Source: PFJX01 sp964542455 (lineage in GTDB: Bacteria; Pseudomonadota; Gammaproteobacteria; Burkholderiales; Thiobacillaceae). From it: a DNA stretch of 64,000 nucleotides. The stretch lies in contig CAZIUC010000005.1 of assembly GCA_964542455.1 (NCBI GenBank), positions 82,941 to 146,940 on the forward strand. The letters are read 5' to 3'. The notes beneath the pieces are model-generated. The model was not told the origin of the DNA. It made no database searches and saw only the letters and a list, made by a program, of their open reading frames with translations. Both the position numbers and the translations under genes were made by a program. This document shows positions 42,869 to 51,464 of the stretch, piece by piece. How positions within the stretch are numbered: position 1 is the stretch's first letter; each line of letters opens with the position of its first letter.

Positions 42869-45800
42869 ATGGCATCCGAGTCGCCAGAGGGCGCGCGCCC
42901 CACGTCCACGCCTGCCTCCGAGCCGCCGCCGCGCGTGCTGCCGCCGGACCCCTTGAAGCGCAAGATTCGCCGCTTCCAGATCGCGATGCTGATCGTCTTC
43001 CTGATCATCGTCGGCGCGGTGATCGCCGCCTACGAAATGATCGCCTCGCCATTCCAGGCCATGCTGCTGGCGGGTTATGGCAAGCGCCTGACATTCCAGA
43101 TCGAAGCCGGCGAGAACCCCGCCCTGCGTGTGCCGAAACATGGCCCCTACAACATCCGCAACGGTTATACCGAGCTGCCGAAGTTCGTGCGCAGGCTGAA
43201 GGAGCAGGGTTTCGAGGTTACCGCTCAGGCGCATATTTCACCCGATATGGCGCGCATCCTCGATTACGGCCTGTATCTGCCCTACAAGGAAAAGTCGGTC
43301 ACCGGCCTCTCCTTGCTCGATTGCAGCAACAAGCCGTTGCATGTGGCGCGTTACCCGCGCTATGCCTATCCGGATTTCAATGCCGTGCCGCCGGTGATCG
43401 CCAACACCCTGTTGTTCATCGAAAACCGCGAACTGCTCGACCCCAACCATCCTGAACGCAACCCCGCCGTGGAATGGGATCGCCTGGCCCAGGCGGTGAT
43501 GGAAAAGGCGATCCAGACCGTCGACCCGTCGCGCAACGTGCCCGGGGGCTCCACCCTGGCCACGCAGATCGAGAAATACCGCCACTCGCCCGATGGCCTG
43601 ACCATGACGGCGAGCGACAAGCTCACCCAGATGGCTTCCGCCTCTCTGCGTGCCTACCTGGACGGTGAGGACACCCGCGCCAGCCGGCGTCGCATCGTGC
43701 TGGATTACCTCAATACCGTGCCCTTGTCCGCCGCGCCCGGTTTTGGCGAGATCAACGGCATCGGCGAGGGGCTGGAAGGCTGGTTCGGGATGGACTTCGC
43801 CAAGGTCAACCAGTTGTTGATGCACCCGCGCAACACCCCGGAGGAGGCGCGTGCCTACAAGCATGTGCTGGGCCTGCTGATCTCGCAGCGCAAACCCTCG
43901 TATCACCTGATGGCCGGGCGCAAGAGCCTGAATAGCTATGCCGACACGCATCTTCGGCTGCTGGCGGCGGCCCACGTCATCACGCCGGCATTCCGCGACC
44001 TCGCCTTGCGCGAAAAGATCACGTTTCAGAGCAACAGCGGCAAGAAATCGGCGAATGGCGGTTTCGCCGAAAACAAGGCGGCCAGCACCTTGCGCGTGGA
44101 ACTCGCGGGCGACCTGGGCGTGCGGCGCCTGTACGACCTCGACCGTCTCGACATCAAGGCCAATGCCACCCTGCATGGTGCCACCCAGCGCACCGTTTCG
44201 GATTTCCTGCGCCGCCTGGCCGATCCGGTGGTGGTGGAGGCCGCTGGCCTTTACGGGCACTACCTGTTGTCGCCGGAAAATGACCTGTCCAAGCCCATCT
44301 ACAGCTTCACGCTGTACGAAAACACCGAGGATGGCGCGCTGCTGCGCGTCCAGGCGGACAACCTGAACCAGCCCTTCGACATCAACAAGAGCGCCAAGCT
44401 GGACATGGGCTCCTCGGCCAAACTGCGCACGCTGCTCACCTACCTGCATCTGATCACCGAACTGCACGATCAATACGCGGAGATGCCGCGCGCCGAGCTG
44501 CTCAAGCTGAAGATCGCCGACAAGGATCTGCTCATGCAATGGGTGCGCGACTATCTGCTGCGCGGCGAGGACAAAGCGCTCACGCCCATGCTGGAAGCGG
44601 CGATGTCGCGGCAATATTCAGCCAGCCCGGCGGAGGCCTTCTATACCGGCGGTGGGGTGCATCATTTCCATAATTTCCACAGCCCGGACGACCACAAGGT
44701 CATGGATTTGTGGGAGGCCACGCAGAACTCCGTGAACCTGCCGTTCATCCGCCTGATGCGCGATCTGGTGCGCCATTTCATGTACCGTGACCCCGAAGGC
44801 GCCGCGCAGATCCTGGCCGACCCGGACGACCCCCGGCGCGAGGATTACCTGAAGCAGTTCGCGGACAAGGAGGGCAAGGCCTATCTGGCGCGCTTCAACA
44901 AGAAATACAAGGGCTTGCAGCCGGATGAAGCCGCCGCCGCCCTACTTAACCACCTCACCGCCAACCCCAAGCGCCTGGCCGCCGTATATCGCTACCTGGA
45001 GCCGAAAGCCGACATCACCGTCTTTACCGACTTCCTGAAATCGCGCCTCAACAACCCCGCCAGTCTTGACGAGAGCGACTACCAATATCTGTTCGATACC
45101 TATGGGCCGGACAAATTCAACCTCGCCGACCGTGGCTACATCAGCCAGATACACCCACTGGAACTCTGGCTGGTGGCCTACCTGCGCGCGCATCCAGGCG
45201 CCGGCTGGGGCGAGATCGCCAAGGCCAGCTTTCAGGAGCGGATCGATGTCTATGACTGGCTGATCAACACCAGCCACAAGAACGCGCAGGACATCCGCAT
45301 CCTTTCCCTGCTGGAAATCGAAGCGTTCCAGGAAATCCACAAGCGCTGGCGCCGCCTCGGCTACCCCTTCAATAGCCTGGTGCCGTCCTATGCCACCGCC
45401 ATCGGCTCCTCCGCCGACCGCCCCGCCGCTCTGGCCGAGTTGATGGGCGTGATCCTCAACGACGGTGAAAAACTGCCGCCGGTCACCCTCACCCGCGTGG
45501 AATTCGCCGAAGGCACGCCCTATCACACCCTCCTCAAGCGCAAGCGGCCGGTAGCACAACGCATCTTCCCGGTGGAAGTGGCCTCCGTGGTGAAGCGGGC
45601 GCTCGCCAATGTGGTGCAAGAGGGCACCGCGCGTCGTCTGCGCGGCAGCTTCAAGCTGGATGACGGTAGTTTCCTGCCGATCGGCGGCAAGACAGGCACC
45701 GGCGACCACCGTCTTGAGGTCTATTCCGCCAAAGGCCAGGTGATCGAATCCAAAGTCATGAACCGCACCGCCACCTTTGCCTTTTATCTCGGCCCTCGCT

Positions 45801-46318
45801 TTTTCGGTGTGATGACGGTGTTCGTGCCGGGTGGCGCGGCGGCGGACTACCATTTCACCAGCGCCATCGCCGTGCAGATCGTGAAAGACATGGAGCCCGC
45901 CCTGCGCGGCCTGGTGCTGGGCAACGAGAGGCCGGAACCCACCTGGGAGGAGCAGGCGCTGGCGTTCGACAGCGAAGAGACCGCGCCCAGCGGCGCCCCA
46001 CCCAGGGCTGGAACACTGCCGCCACCGGGAACCCCGGTCGCGGTGGCAACTCCGGCCGCGGTGGCAACCGCGGTGCCCGCGGCCGGCAAACCCGTTGTGC
46101 CCAAGAAGCCGGTAGCGCCGAAGTCGATTCCAGCCAAGCCTTTCTCCAAGCCGGTGGCCAAGCCCGAACCGGAACACGCGGAACCGCCTCCGGCCCCGCC
46201 GCCGCCGCAAATGGATAAACCCGATCCGCCGCCGCCACCACGCGCCTCACCGCCCCCCGTCAAGCCGACGAAGAAATCCAGCTGGACCTGGCAGGAAGGC
46301 GACAACCCACTGTTCTGA
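42869..46318 (+). CDS. Divergent class A penicillin-binding protein
   Basis: This 1149-residue bifunctional protein has one membrane helix (about 36-56). The glycosyltransferase-51 domain has FIENREL (E185), GGSTLATQIEKY (226-237) and GEINGIGEGLEGWFG (293-307). The transpeptidase domain has SSAK (515-518), SVN (619-621) and KTGTGD (941-946). Both domains keep their catalytic residues, but the motifs differ from PBP1a/1b and long inserts separate them. The Pro/Ala-rich tail (from about 1040) is low complexity. The gene starts 3 bp after hemF. Confidence 0.85.
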   Translation: MASESPEGARPTSTPASEPPPRVLPPDPLKRKIRRFQIAMLIVFLIIVGAVIAAYEMIASPFQAMLLAGYGKRLTFQIEAGENPALRVPKHGPYNIRNGYTELPKFVRRLKEQGFEVTAQAHISPDMARILDYGLYLPYKEKSVTGLSLLDCSNKPLHVARYPRYAYPDFNAVPPVIANTLLFIENRELLDPNHPERNPAVEWDRLAQAVMEKAIQTVDPSRNVPGGSTLATQIEKYRHSPDGLTMTASDKLTQMASASLRAYLDGEDTRASRRRIVLDYLNTVPLSAAPGFGEINGIGEGLEGWFGMDFAKVNQLLMHPRNTPEEARAYKHVLGLLISQRKPSYHLMAGRKSLNSYADTHLRLLAAAHVITPAFRDLALREKITFQSNSGKKSANGGFAENKAASTLRVELAGDLGVRRLYDLDRLDIKANATLHGATQRTVSDFLRRLADPVVVEAAGLYGHYLLSPENDLSKPIYSFTLYENTEDGALLRVQADNLNQPFDINKSAKLDMGSSAKLRTLLTYLHLITELHDQYAEMPRAELLKLKIADKDLLMQWVRDYLLRGEDKALTPMLEAAMSRQYSASPAEAFYTGGGVHHFHNFHSPDDHKVMDLWEATQNSVNLPFIRLMRDLVRHFMYRDPEGAAQILADPDDPRREDYLKQFADKEGKAYLARFNKKYKGLQPDEAAAALLNHLTANPKRLAAVYRYLEPKADITVFTDFLKSRLNNPASLDESDYQYLFDTYGPDKFNLADRGYISQIHPLELWLVAYLRAHPGAGWGEIAKASFQERIDVYDWLINTSHKNAQDIRILSLLEIEAFQEIHKRWRRLGYPFNSLVPSYATAIGSSADRPAALAELMGVILNDGEKLPPVTLTRVEFAEGTPYHTLLKRKRPVAQRIFPVEVASVVKRALANVVQEGTARRLRGSFKLDDGSFLPIGGKTGTGDHRLEVYSAKGQVIESKVMNRTATFAFYLGPRFFGVMTVFVPGGAAADYHFTSAIAVQIVKDMEPALRGLVLGNERPEPTWEEQALAFDSEETAPSGAPPRAGTLPPPGTPVAVATPAAVATAVPAAGKPVVPKKPVAPKSIPAKPFSKPVAKPEPEHAEPPPAPPPPQMDKPDPPPPPRASPPPVKPTKKSSWTWQEGDNPLF

Positions 46319-46348
46319 GAAGCAGGTGGCTGGCGCGGAACCACATGC

Positions 46349-46386
46349 CGGGAGGTGATCACTCAGGTCAGTCTGAATGCCTCCCG
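46349..46386. terminator. Candidate hairpin between convergent PBP and O-antigen ligase genes
   Basis: CGGGAGG and CCTCCCG can pair around a 24-nt loop in the 80-bp gap between two convergent genes. No long T run follows on either strand, so a termination role is only tentative. Confidence 0.35.
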
Positions 46387-46398
46387 CCTGATGCTTTC

Positions 46399-49185
46399 TT
46401 ACCGACCGGATTTCTTGTGGTGGCTATCCCGGCTCCGTGTCCGTTCGACCCAAGGTTGACCGCAGCCCAGCAGCAGGAGAAGCAGCAACAGGGTGGCTAG
46501 CCGTGGCGCATCCAGCAAGCTGTCGAACATTCCGACCGCCAGGAGACCGGACAGTGAGGCCAGCCAGGCCCAGGCCAGGCGGTGGCCTTGCCAACCGGCC
46601 CGTGCCAGGCGAGACAGGGCCAGCGCGATGACGGCCGAGAACAGGATCAGCCCCACCCAGCCCTGCTCGAACAAGACATGCACCCAGACGTTTTTGATGT
46701 GCCAGGGCAGGTGGCTATGGGTCTTGAAAAACCAGCAATCGCCGCCGTGGCTGAAATCACCGTTGCAGAGCAAGTCATGCCCGTCCCGGTCCAGCAGCCT
46801 GAGGTTGTCGACATCCACGACCCCACCTTTGCCCGGGTTGAAGAGAAACAACTCCACCGGCGGACGATGCAACCAGTCCTCGGTACCGACTTTCGTGCGG
46901 GGGATGGTCTGGGACAAGTGGTGCCACTGGCCGTCTCCCGGTACGGCCTGGCTCTGCCAGACGCATTGCCGGGAACTGAGCATCTGTTTTTCGCAAATAG
47001 GGGTATCGATGCGGGCATCGCCCTGGCTACTGCGCACGTCGACTTCAAGACGGTAGTCCTGCCCGCCCCGGAAAGCGATGCGCTGGGCGTAGTAAATGGT
47101 CTGGCCGGTACCGATTCGGAAAAAGGTGTTGTCTTGCTCGGTGACGAATCCAAAAGTGGCGGGCTGGTTGGCGGCCGGACCACGTTCCAGATATATCCTG
47201 GGAAAACTACCCAGACCCATGCCGAAGAGTTGGGCATGAATCGAGCCATCCATCATGTTGAGGGCTTGGCTCCAATGGTCCACACGAGTCTGCCAATCGC
47301 GGCCGGTCTCCGTGAACCGCTTTTGAAAATAGCCGCCGCCGACCCCCGCCGCGAGCACCAGTGTCACCAGCAATAGCATCGCGAGCGGCGCGATGTAGCG
47401 ATGCCCCTTGGTGCGCAAGGCGAGGCGAACGCTGCCCAGGAAAAGGATGAAGATCGCCAGCGCCGTGGCCAGCACCCCGCCGCGCGCCACCGTGTACACC
47501 ATCACGTAAGCCGTCAGCACCATCAGCGGGCCGGTGAAAACGAGATCCCTGAAGCGTGGCGTGGCCAACCAAAGAAATGGCAGGGCGGCGACCAGATACG
47601 CCTCGATATGCCCTCCCCCGGTATGCATACTGGAAAACAGGCTGATGATGCGATAGTTCTCATGGTGGCCTTCGAAGCCGACGAAAAGGGCATGCTCCCA
47701 GGCACCGACCAGGCCCACGCCGAGCAATCCCAGACCCATGCCGAGCGCCAATCGTCTGACCAGTTGCTCTGTGTCCGCTCGCGTCAGGCGCAGCAACAGG
47801 AAAAGCAGCGCCCCCCAGATAAAGCCTTTCGCCACGCGCAAGCTGTTGTAAGGGCTCCAGTAGCTGGAAAAGGCATTGGCATCGAGCGGCGGTGGCCATC
47901 CCAGACCCAGCAAGGCGCTGATCAGGATGCTGCCGCCCCAGAGCGCGAACAGCGGCCAGGCCGGTGTCATCGTCGGGCTTGGCCACTTGCGCCCGCGCAG
48001 AAACAGCGTGCCGGCGGTGGTCAGTATCAGCAGATCGAATTCGTCAAGGAAGAAACGCCCGGTCCAGGGCGCCAGGTCGAGCAAGGGCAGCGCGGCGGGT
48101 ACGACCACTAGCCAAAGCAGCGGCCAAAACCAAAGCGCCACGGCATACAGCGCGAGGCCGCCGGCGAGTGCCGCTGGCCAGAAGAACGGAAAACCGGACA
48201 GCAACAGTCCCGCGGTGGTCAGGAGAGAGACGCCGGCGACGATGCGGAGCGGATGAGTGTGCGAATGAATGCGCTTGCGTACCCCATGCCGGGAATGGGT
48301 GTGCGTACTGGTTCTTTCAGGTTGCGTCTGCGTGGGCTCGGGGGCTGGCTGGCTGGGTAGCGGCGTCGGATCGGTCGCCTGCATAGAGACGGGGACGGCC
48401 GCCGCCCTGGCCGAACCGTTTGCCTCGGTCTTGAGTGTCGCGGCGGCATGGTGTCCTAGCCAGGCACCCAGCCATACCCCAGGCAATGAGAAGAGCAACG
48501 CCAGGAAATCGCTCAGTTGTTGTCCCGCCAGGACGGGCAAGGCTGCGAGCAACAAGGCTAGCGTCCATGCAATCCCCCAGCGTGGTACTTCTTCATGCCG
48601 TCCCGAGACGCTGAAAAGAAATCCGACAGGTACCCAGATCAGGGCGCTTTTAATGGCGATGTAAATCCGTTGCGGAAACTCCGTGAAATAGCTCTCCAGG
48701 CTGGCCGACGGCGTTGCCGTATCCCAAGGCAGCAGCAGCGGCAGCAGCGCGATCATGGCCAGTACAGGCCAGGTGGCGGGCAGGTTGATTCGGGGCAGGC
48801 GTGTTCCGATCATCCACCACACGCTGATGCCGAGGAGGATGCCGAATCCCGATGCGAGCAGGCTACTGTCGCTGACCTGCCTGGACGTATAGACGATCTG
48901 GCCGACGTGCAGCAGCAGGAATGCCGAGATCAGGCCGAGGAATACGCCAGCTGTCGCGGCGAAGCGAGCCGTGGAGCGTCGCGGCCAGACCGTTCCAAGC
49001 CAGGCAAACCCAGGCAAGGCGGCCAGCCAGACGGACTGTAGATCGAAATCCGCGACGGTCTGGCGTGCGGACAGCAAGGCCAGGCCATCATTCCAGTTGA
49101 TGCCGGATGGGGAAAACGGCTGTATCGCCAGCCCCGCATAGAGCAGGGTGCAGAGCAGCGCGAATGGCAATAGCAATGTATTCAC
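46399..49185 (-). CDS. Large O-antigen-ligase-family membrane protein
   Basis: This is a 928-residue polytopic membrane protein. The Wzy/WaaL-type core lies in about residues 430-640 (ARGGVLATALAIFILFLG among the helices). It is preceded by six or more extra helices and a His-rich cytoplasmic loop (about 285-310). A beta-rich segment at about residues 700-830 (YYAQRIAFRGGQDYRLEVDVRSS) looks like a carbohydrate-binding jelly roll inserted before the last helices. THSHLPWHIKNVWVHVLFEQG is a WaaL-like motif. It may polymerise or ligate a surface polysaccharide. It follows the PEP-CTERM gene on the same strand. Confidence 0.78.
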   Translation of the reverse strand: MNTLLLPFALLCTLLYAGLAIQPFSPSGINWNDGLALLSARQTVADFDLQSVWLAALPGFAWLGTVWPRRSTARFAATAGVFLGLISAFLLLHVGQIVYTSRQVSDSSLLASGFGILLGISVWWMIGTRLPRINLPATWPVLAMIALLPLLLPWDTATPSASLESYFTEFPQRIYIAIKSALIWVPVGFLFSVSGRHEEVPRWGIAWTLALLLAALPVLAGQQLSDFLALLFSLPGVWLGAWLGHHAAATLKTEANGSARAAAVPVSMQATDPTPLPSQPAPEPTQTQPERTSTHTHSRHGVRKRIHSHTHPLRIVAGVSLLTTAGLLLSGFPFFWPAALAGGLALYAVALWFWPLLWLVVVPAALPLLDLAPWTGRFFLDEFDLLILTTAGTLFLRGRKWPSPTMTPAWPLFALWGGSILISALLGLGWPPPLDANAFSSYWSPYNSLRVAKGFIWGALLFLLLRLTRADTEQLVRRLALGMGLGLLGVGLVGAWEHALFVGFEGHHENYRIISLFSSMHTGGGHIEAYLVAALPFLWLATPRFRDLVFTGPLMVLTAYVMVYTVARGGVLATALAIFILFLGSVRLALRTKGHRYIAPLAMLLLVTLVLAAGVGGGYFQKRFTETGRDWQTRVDHWSQALNMMDGSIHAQLFGMGLGSFPRIYLERGPAANQPATFGFVTEQDNTFFRIGTGQTIYYAQRIAFRGGQDYRLEVDVRSSQGDARIDTPICEKQMLSSRQCVWQSQAVPGDGQWHHLSQTIPRTKVGTEDWLHRPPVELFLFNPGKGGVVDVDNLRLLDRDGHDLLCNGDFSHGGDCWFFKTHSHLPWHIKNVWVHVLFEQGWVGLILFSAVIALALSRLARAGWQGHRLAWAWLASLSGLLAVGMFDSLLDAPRLATLLLLLLLLGCGQPWVERTRSRDSHHKKSGR

Positions 49186-49324
49186 ATGACGGCCGGTGAA
49201 TACTTGAGCCCGACTTTGATAAACAACCTGCCGGGCGGACCCATTTGGCCAGAAATCAACGAGGTCGAGTCAGGCACAACCAGCGGTTGTGCTTTCCGGA
49301 CAGCCAGGGTACGGACTGCCCGAA

Positions 49325-50065
49325 TCAGCTCCGGCGGGCACGCGCGCCACGCCGAGCTTGGCGCGCCAGAAACAGTGCCGCCGCGCCGCCGAGCAACAGG
49401 GGAAGGCTGCCAGGTTCCGGAACGGAAACCGGGTTGTGGATGTGATAGACATTGCCTGCCGCTATGGGTAACCAGCAAGGCGCGATACCGCCTGGGCAGG
49501 CTTGCGGGGAGGTGATGGACATGTCGACATCGTACTGTCGGGTGTAGGTGTATTTGATCTTGCCGGGATCCAGCGGATCGTTGCAGGAAGTCCCCAGCTT
49601 GGCGAGCTTGAAGTTCAGTCGCAACGTCACGGGCAGGAGCTGCCCACCAGGAAGCGTCACCGTCTTCGAGCCGATGACGGCGCCCTGTAAACCCTCGACG
49701 TTCGGCCCGGCCTTCAGGCACAGCCCGGGGTGTTGCGCGTCGGCCGTGGCGCTGGTTACCACCACTACTTTGAGGGGGTTCGTGGCATCCGCAGTGTCGA
49801 AGGTGAAACCATCCGTACCCAGGAAAACGGCTGGAAGGTTAGTGAAGCCAGGGGAGATGCTGAACGAGGGGCTGATGGGGTCCAGCAGCTGATCGGCGCC
49901 CGCGACTTCCTGGCTGTTGTCGAAAGACAGGCCGCCACTCCCCTGTACGACGGTTCCAGTGGGATTCTTGAGTTTGATGCTGTACGGATCCACGCCTGCG
50001 AGGGTGGAAGTCGCGGCCGTCATGATGAGGCCGCTCAGGACAGCAGTAAGGATGTGCTTGATCAT
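49325..50065 (-). CDS. PEP-CTERM sorting domain protein
   Basis: This is a 246-residue exported protein with a signal peptide (MIKHILTAVLSGLIMTAATSTLAG) and a mature beta-rich domain. The C-terminal sorting signal is VPEPGSLPLLLGGAAALF followed by an Arg-rich tail. Exosortase A should remove this tail. No exosortase is in the window, but a probable exosortase-associated O-glycosylation ligase lies directly upstream. A candidate sigma-54 promoter precedes the gene, in line with PrsR-type control of PEP-CTERM genes. Confidence 0.88.
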   Translation of the reverse strand: MIKHILTAVLSGLIMTAATSTLAGVDPYSIKLKNPTGTVVQGSGGLSFDNSQEVAGADQLLDPISPSFSISPGFTNLPAVFLGTDGFTFDTADATNPLKVVVVTSATADAQHPGLCLKAGPNVEGLQGAVIGSKTVTLPGGQLLPVTLRLNFKLAKLGTSCNDPLDPGKIKYTYTRQYDVDMSITSPQACPGGIAPCWLPIAAGNVYHIHNPVSVPEPGSLPLLLGGAAALFLARQARRGARARRS

Positions 50066-50114
50066 TGCTGAAAATTCCCTTGATGGCGAGTCAGGCTAGA
50101 CATAACAAATAGGA

Positions 50115-50130
50115 AGCAACTTCTAAGCCA
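50115..50130 (-). promoter_or_regulatory. Candidate sigma-54 promoter of the PEP-CTERM gene
   Basis: On the minus strand TGGCTTAGAAGTTGCT fits the sigma-54 consensus TGGCAYRNNNNTTGCW with one mismatch. GG and GC are separated by exactly 10 nt. Transcription would begin near 50103, giving a 5' leader of about 38 nt before the ATG at 50065. No activator gene lies nearby. Confidence 0.65.
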
Positions 50131-50150
50131 TGCCGAATAATATAGTAATT

Positions 50151-51464
50151 TCAATGGGTTAAAATATTGCGGCGGGGGTTGTTTGCGGTAGTGTAAGAAT
50201 AACCGACAGGACCTTGTGTGGCGACCGCCTGATTCGTGGACGCTTTCCCCAGTTGGGTGACCAGGATGGCGATGGCGATCAACTGGTAGAGCAGATCCCA
50301 GTAAGCTGTTCCCAGGAACAGGCTGCCGGCGGCATAGGCGGCCAGCGACGCGGTCAGAAGCGTGCCATAGTCCGCGACCCAGGGGGGCGCGCGACCTCGA
50401 CGTGCTTGCCAGGCCAGCCAGGTCAGGTTTGCCATGCTGCCGAGGAGGAGTGCTCCCCAGAGCAGCAAGCCAGGGAAGCCATGCTCCGCGGTGATTTCCA
50501 CATACGCGCTATGCCAGTCTATCGGCGTGTCTCGGTTGGGTTGCACGGCGATCCAGCCTTCGAAGCCGGTACCCTGGAGCGGATGTCGCCGCGCGAACTC
50601 GAGTCCATCCCGCCAGATATCGATACGGCTTACGGCGGAGGCATCCTGCTGGTAGTTGGATAGCGTACCCATGCGATCAAACCATTTGTCGGGCAGCGTG
50701 ACACTGGCTAGCAAGGACCCGGCGATGAGGAGTGACAGGTACCAGCGAAAACTTCTGGTTCCGATGAGCAGAAACAGTGTGACGATCACAAGGGCCAGCA
50801 TGCCGCCACGTGACCAGGAAGAAATCACGGCCGCATAGCTCAGGGCGACCAAGCCGCGCAACAGCCATTGCAGGTGCCGCTGCCGCGTCTGGCGGAGCCA
50901 GAGCACCAGTAAAGGAATATTCATGGTCATTGCCAGGGCGAACTCGTTGTTGCCGTGAATCTGTCCGGTCGGAGGGCCATACACTCGCTCGGAGAAGCCG
51001 GTCATGATTGCCCAGTAGCTGCCCTTGAATGTGCCGAGGCCGATGCCGATGGCGATGGCGATGACGAGGAGCCTGAGTTTGTCGCGTGTGTCGATCAGCA
51101 ACAGGATCGGCAGCAATGCCAGGAATAGCTTGCTGACCTCGGTCAATTTCGGCCACGCCGCCCAGGGGAACACGGAATACCAGGTCGTGAACAGAAATTG
51201 CGCCCAGAGCAGGAGAAAAACGGGAAGCCGCCAGTCCCACGCGATTCTGGGCAATCTGCGCTGCCGCAGGTAGTCCCTGGCCGCCGCCAGCAACACGGTC
51301 GCGAACAGGGCCAGATAAACTGGAAACCCTAGCATGAAGCCATCCGCATAGCCTTGTGGCTGCACCGTGACGAGTAGGGTGAGGGCGAGCACTCCGACCC
51401 AGGGCCGCAACCAGGCTAACCAGATGAAACTCAGCAGGATCAATGCCAAGGAGATGTCACGCAT
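50151..51464 (-). CDS. Putative O-glycosylation ligase, exosortase A-associated
   Basis: This is a 437-residue polytopic protein of the O-antigen ligase (Wzy/WaaL) family, with about ten helices. Its conserved features (GPPTGQIHGNNEFALAMTM, SSWSRGGMLALVIV, and DWHSAYVEITAEHGFPG) resemble the PEP-CTERM system ligase (TIGR03097-like). It would transfer glycans to PEP-CTERM proteins or build polysaccharide. It overlaps the VanZ-family gene upstream by 8 nt and lies before the PEP-CTERM gene. Confidence 0.82.
   Translation of the reverse strand: MRDISLALILLSFIWLAWLRPWVGVLALTLLVTVQPQGYADGFMLGFPVYLALFATVLLAAARDYLRQRRLPRIAWDWRLPVFLLLWAQFLFTTWYSVFPWAAWPKLTEVSKLFLALLPILLLIDTRDKLRLLVIAIAIGIGLGTFKGSYWAIMTGFSERVYGPPTGQIHGNNEFALAMTMNIPLLVLWLRQTRQRHLQWLLRGLVALSYAAVISSWSRGGMLALVIVTLFLLIGTRSFRWYLSLLIAGSLLASVTLPDKWFDRMGTLSNYQQDASAVSRIDIWRDGLEFARRHPLQGTGFEGWIAVQPNRDTPIDWHSAYVEITAEHGFPGLLLWGALLLGSMANLTWLAWQARRGRAPPWVADYGTLLTASLAAYAAGSLFLGTAYWDLLYQLIAIAILVTQLGKASTNQAVATQGPVGYSYTTANNPRRNILTH

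Noticed and set aside
46319..46398. Strong intrinsic terminator between PBP and O-antigen ligase genes
   Set aside because: The stem is only 7 bp with a 24-nt loop and no T run; kept only as a weak candidate.
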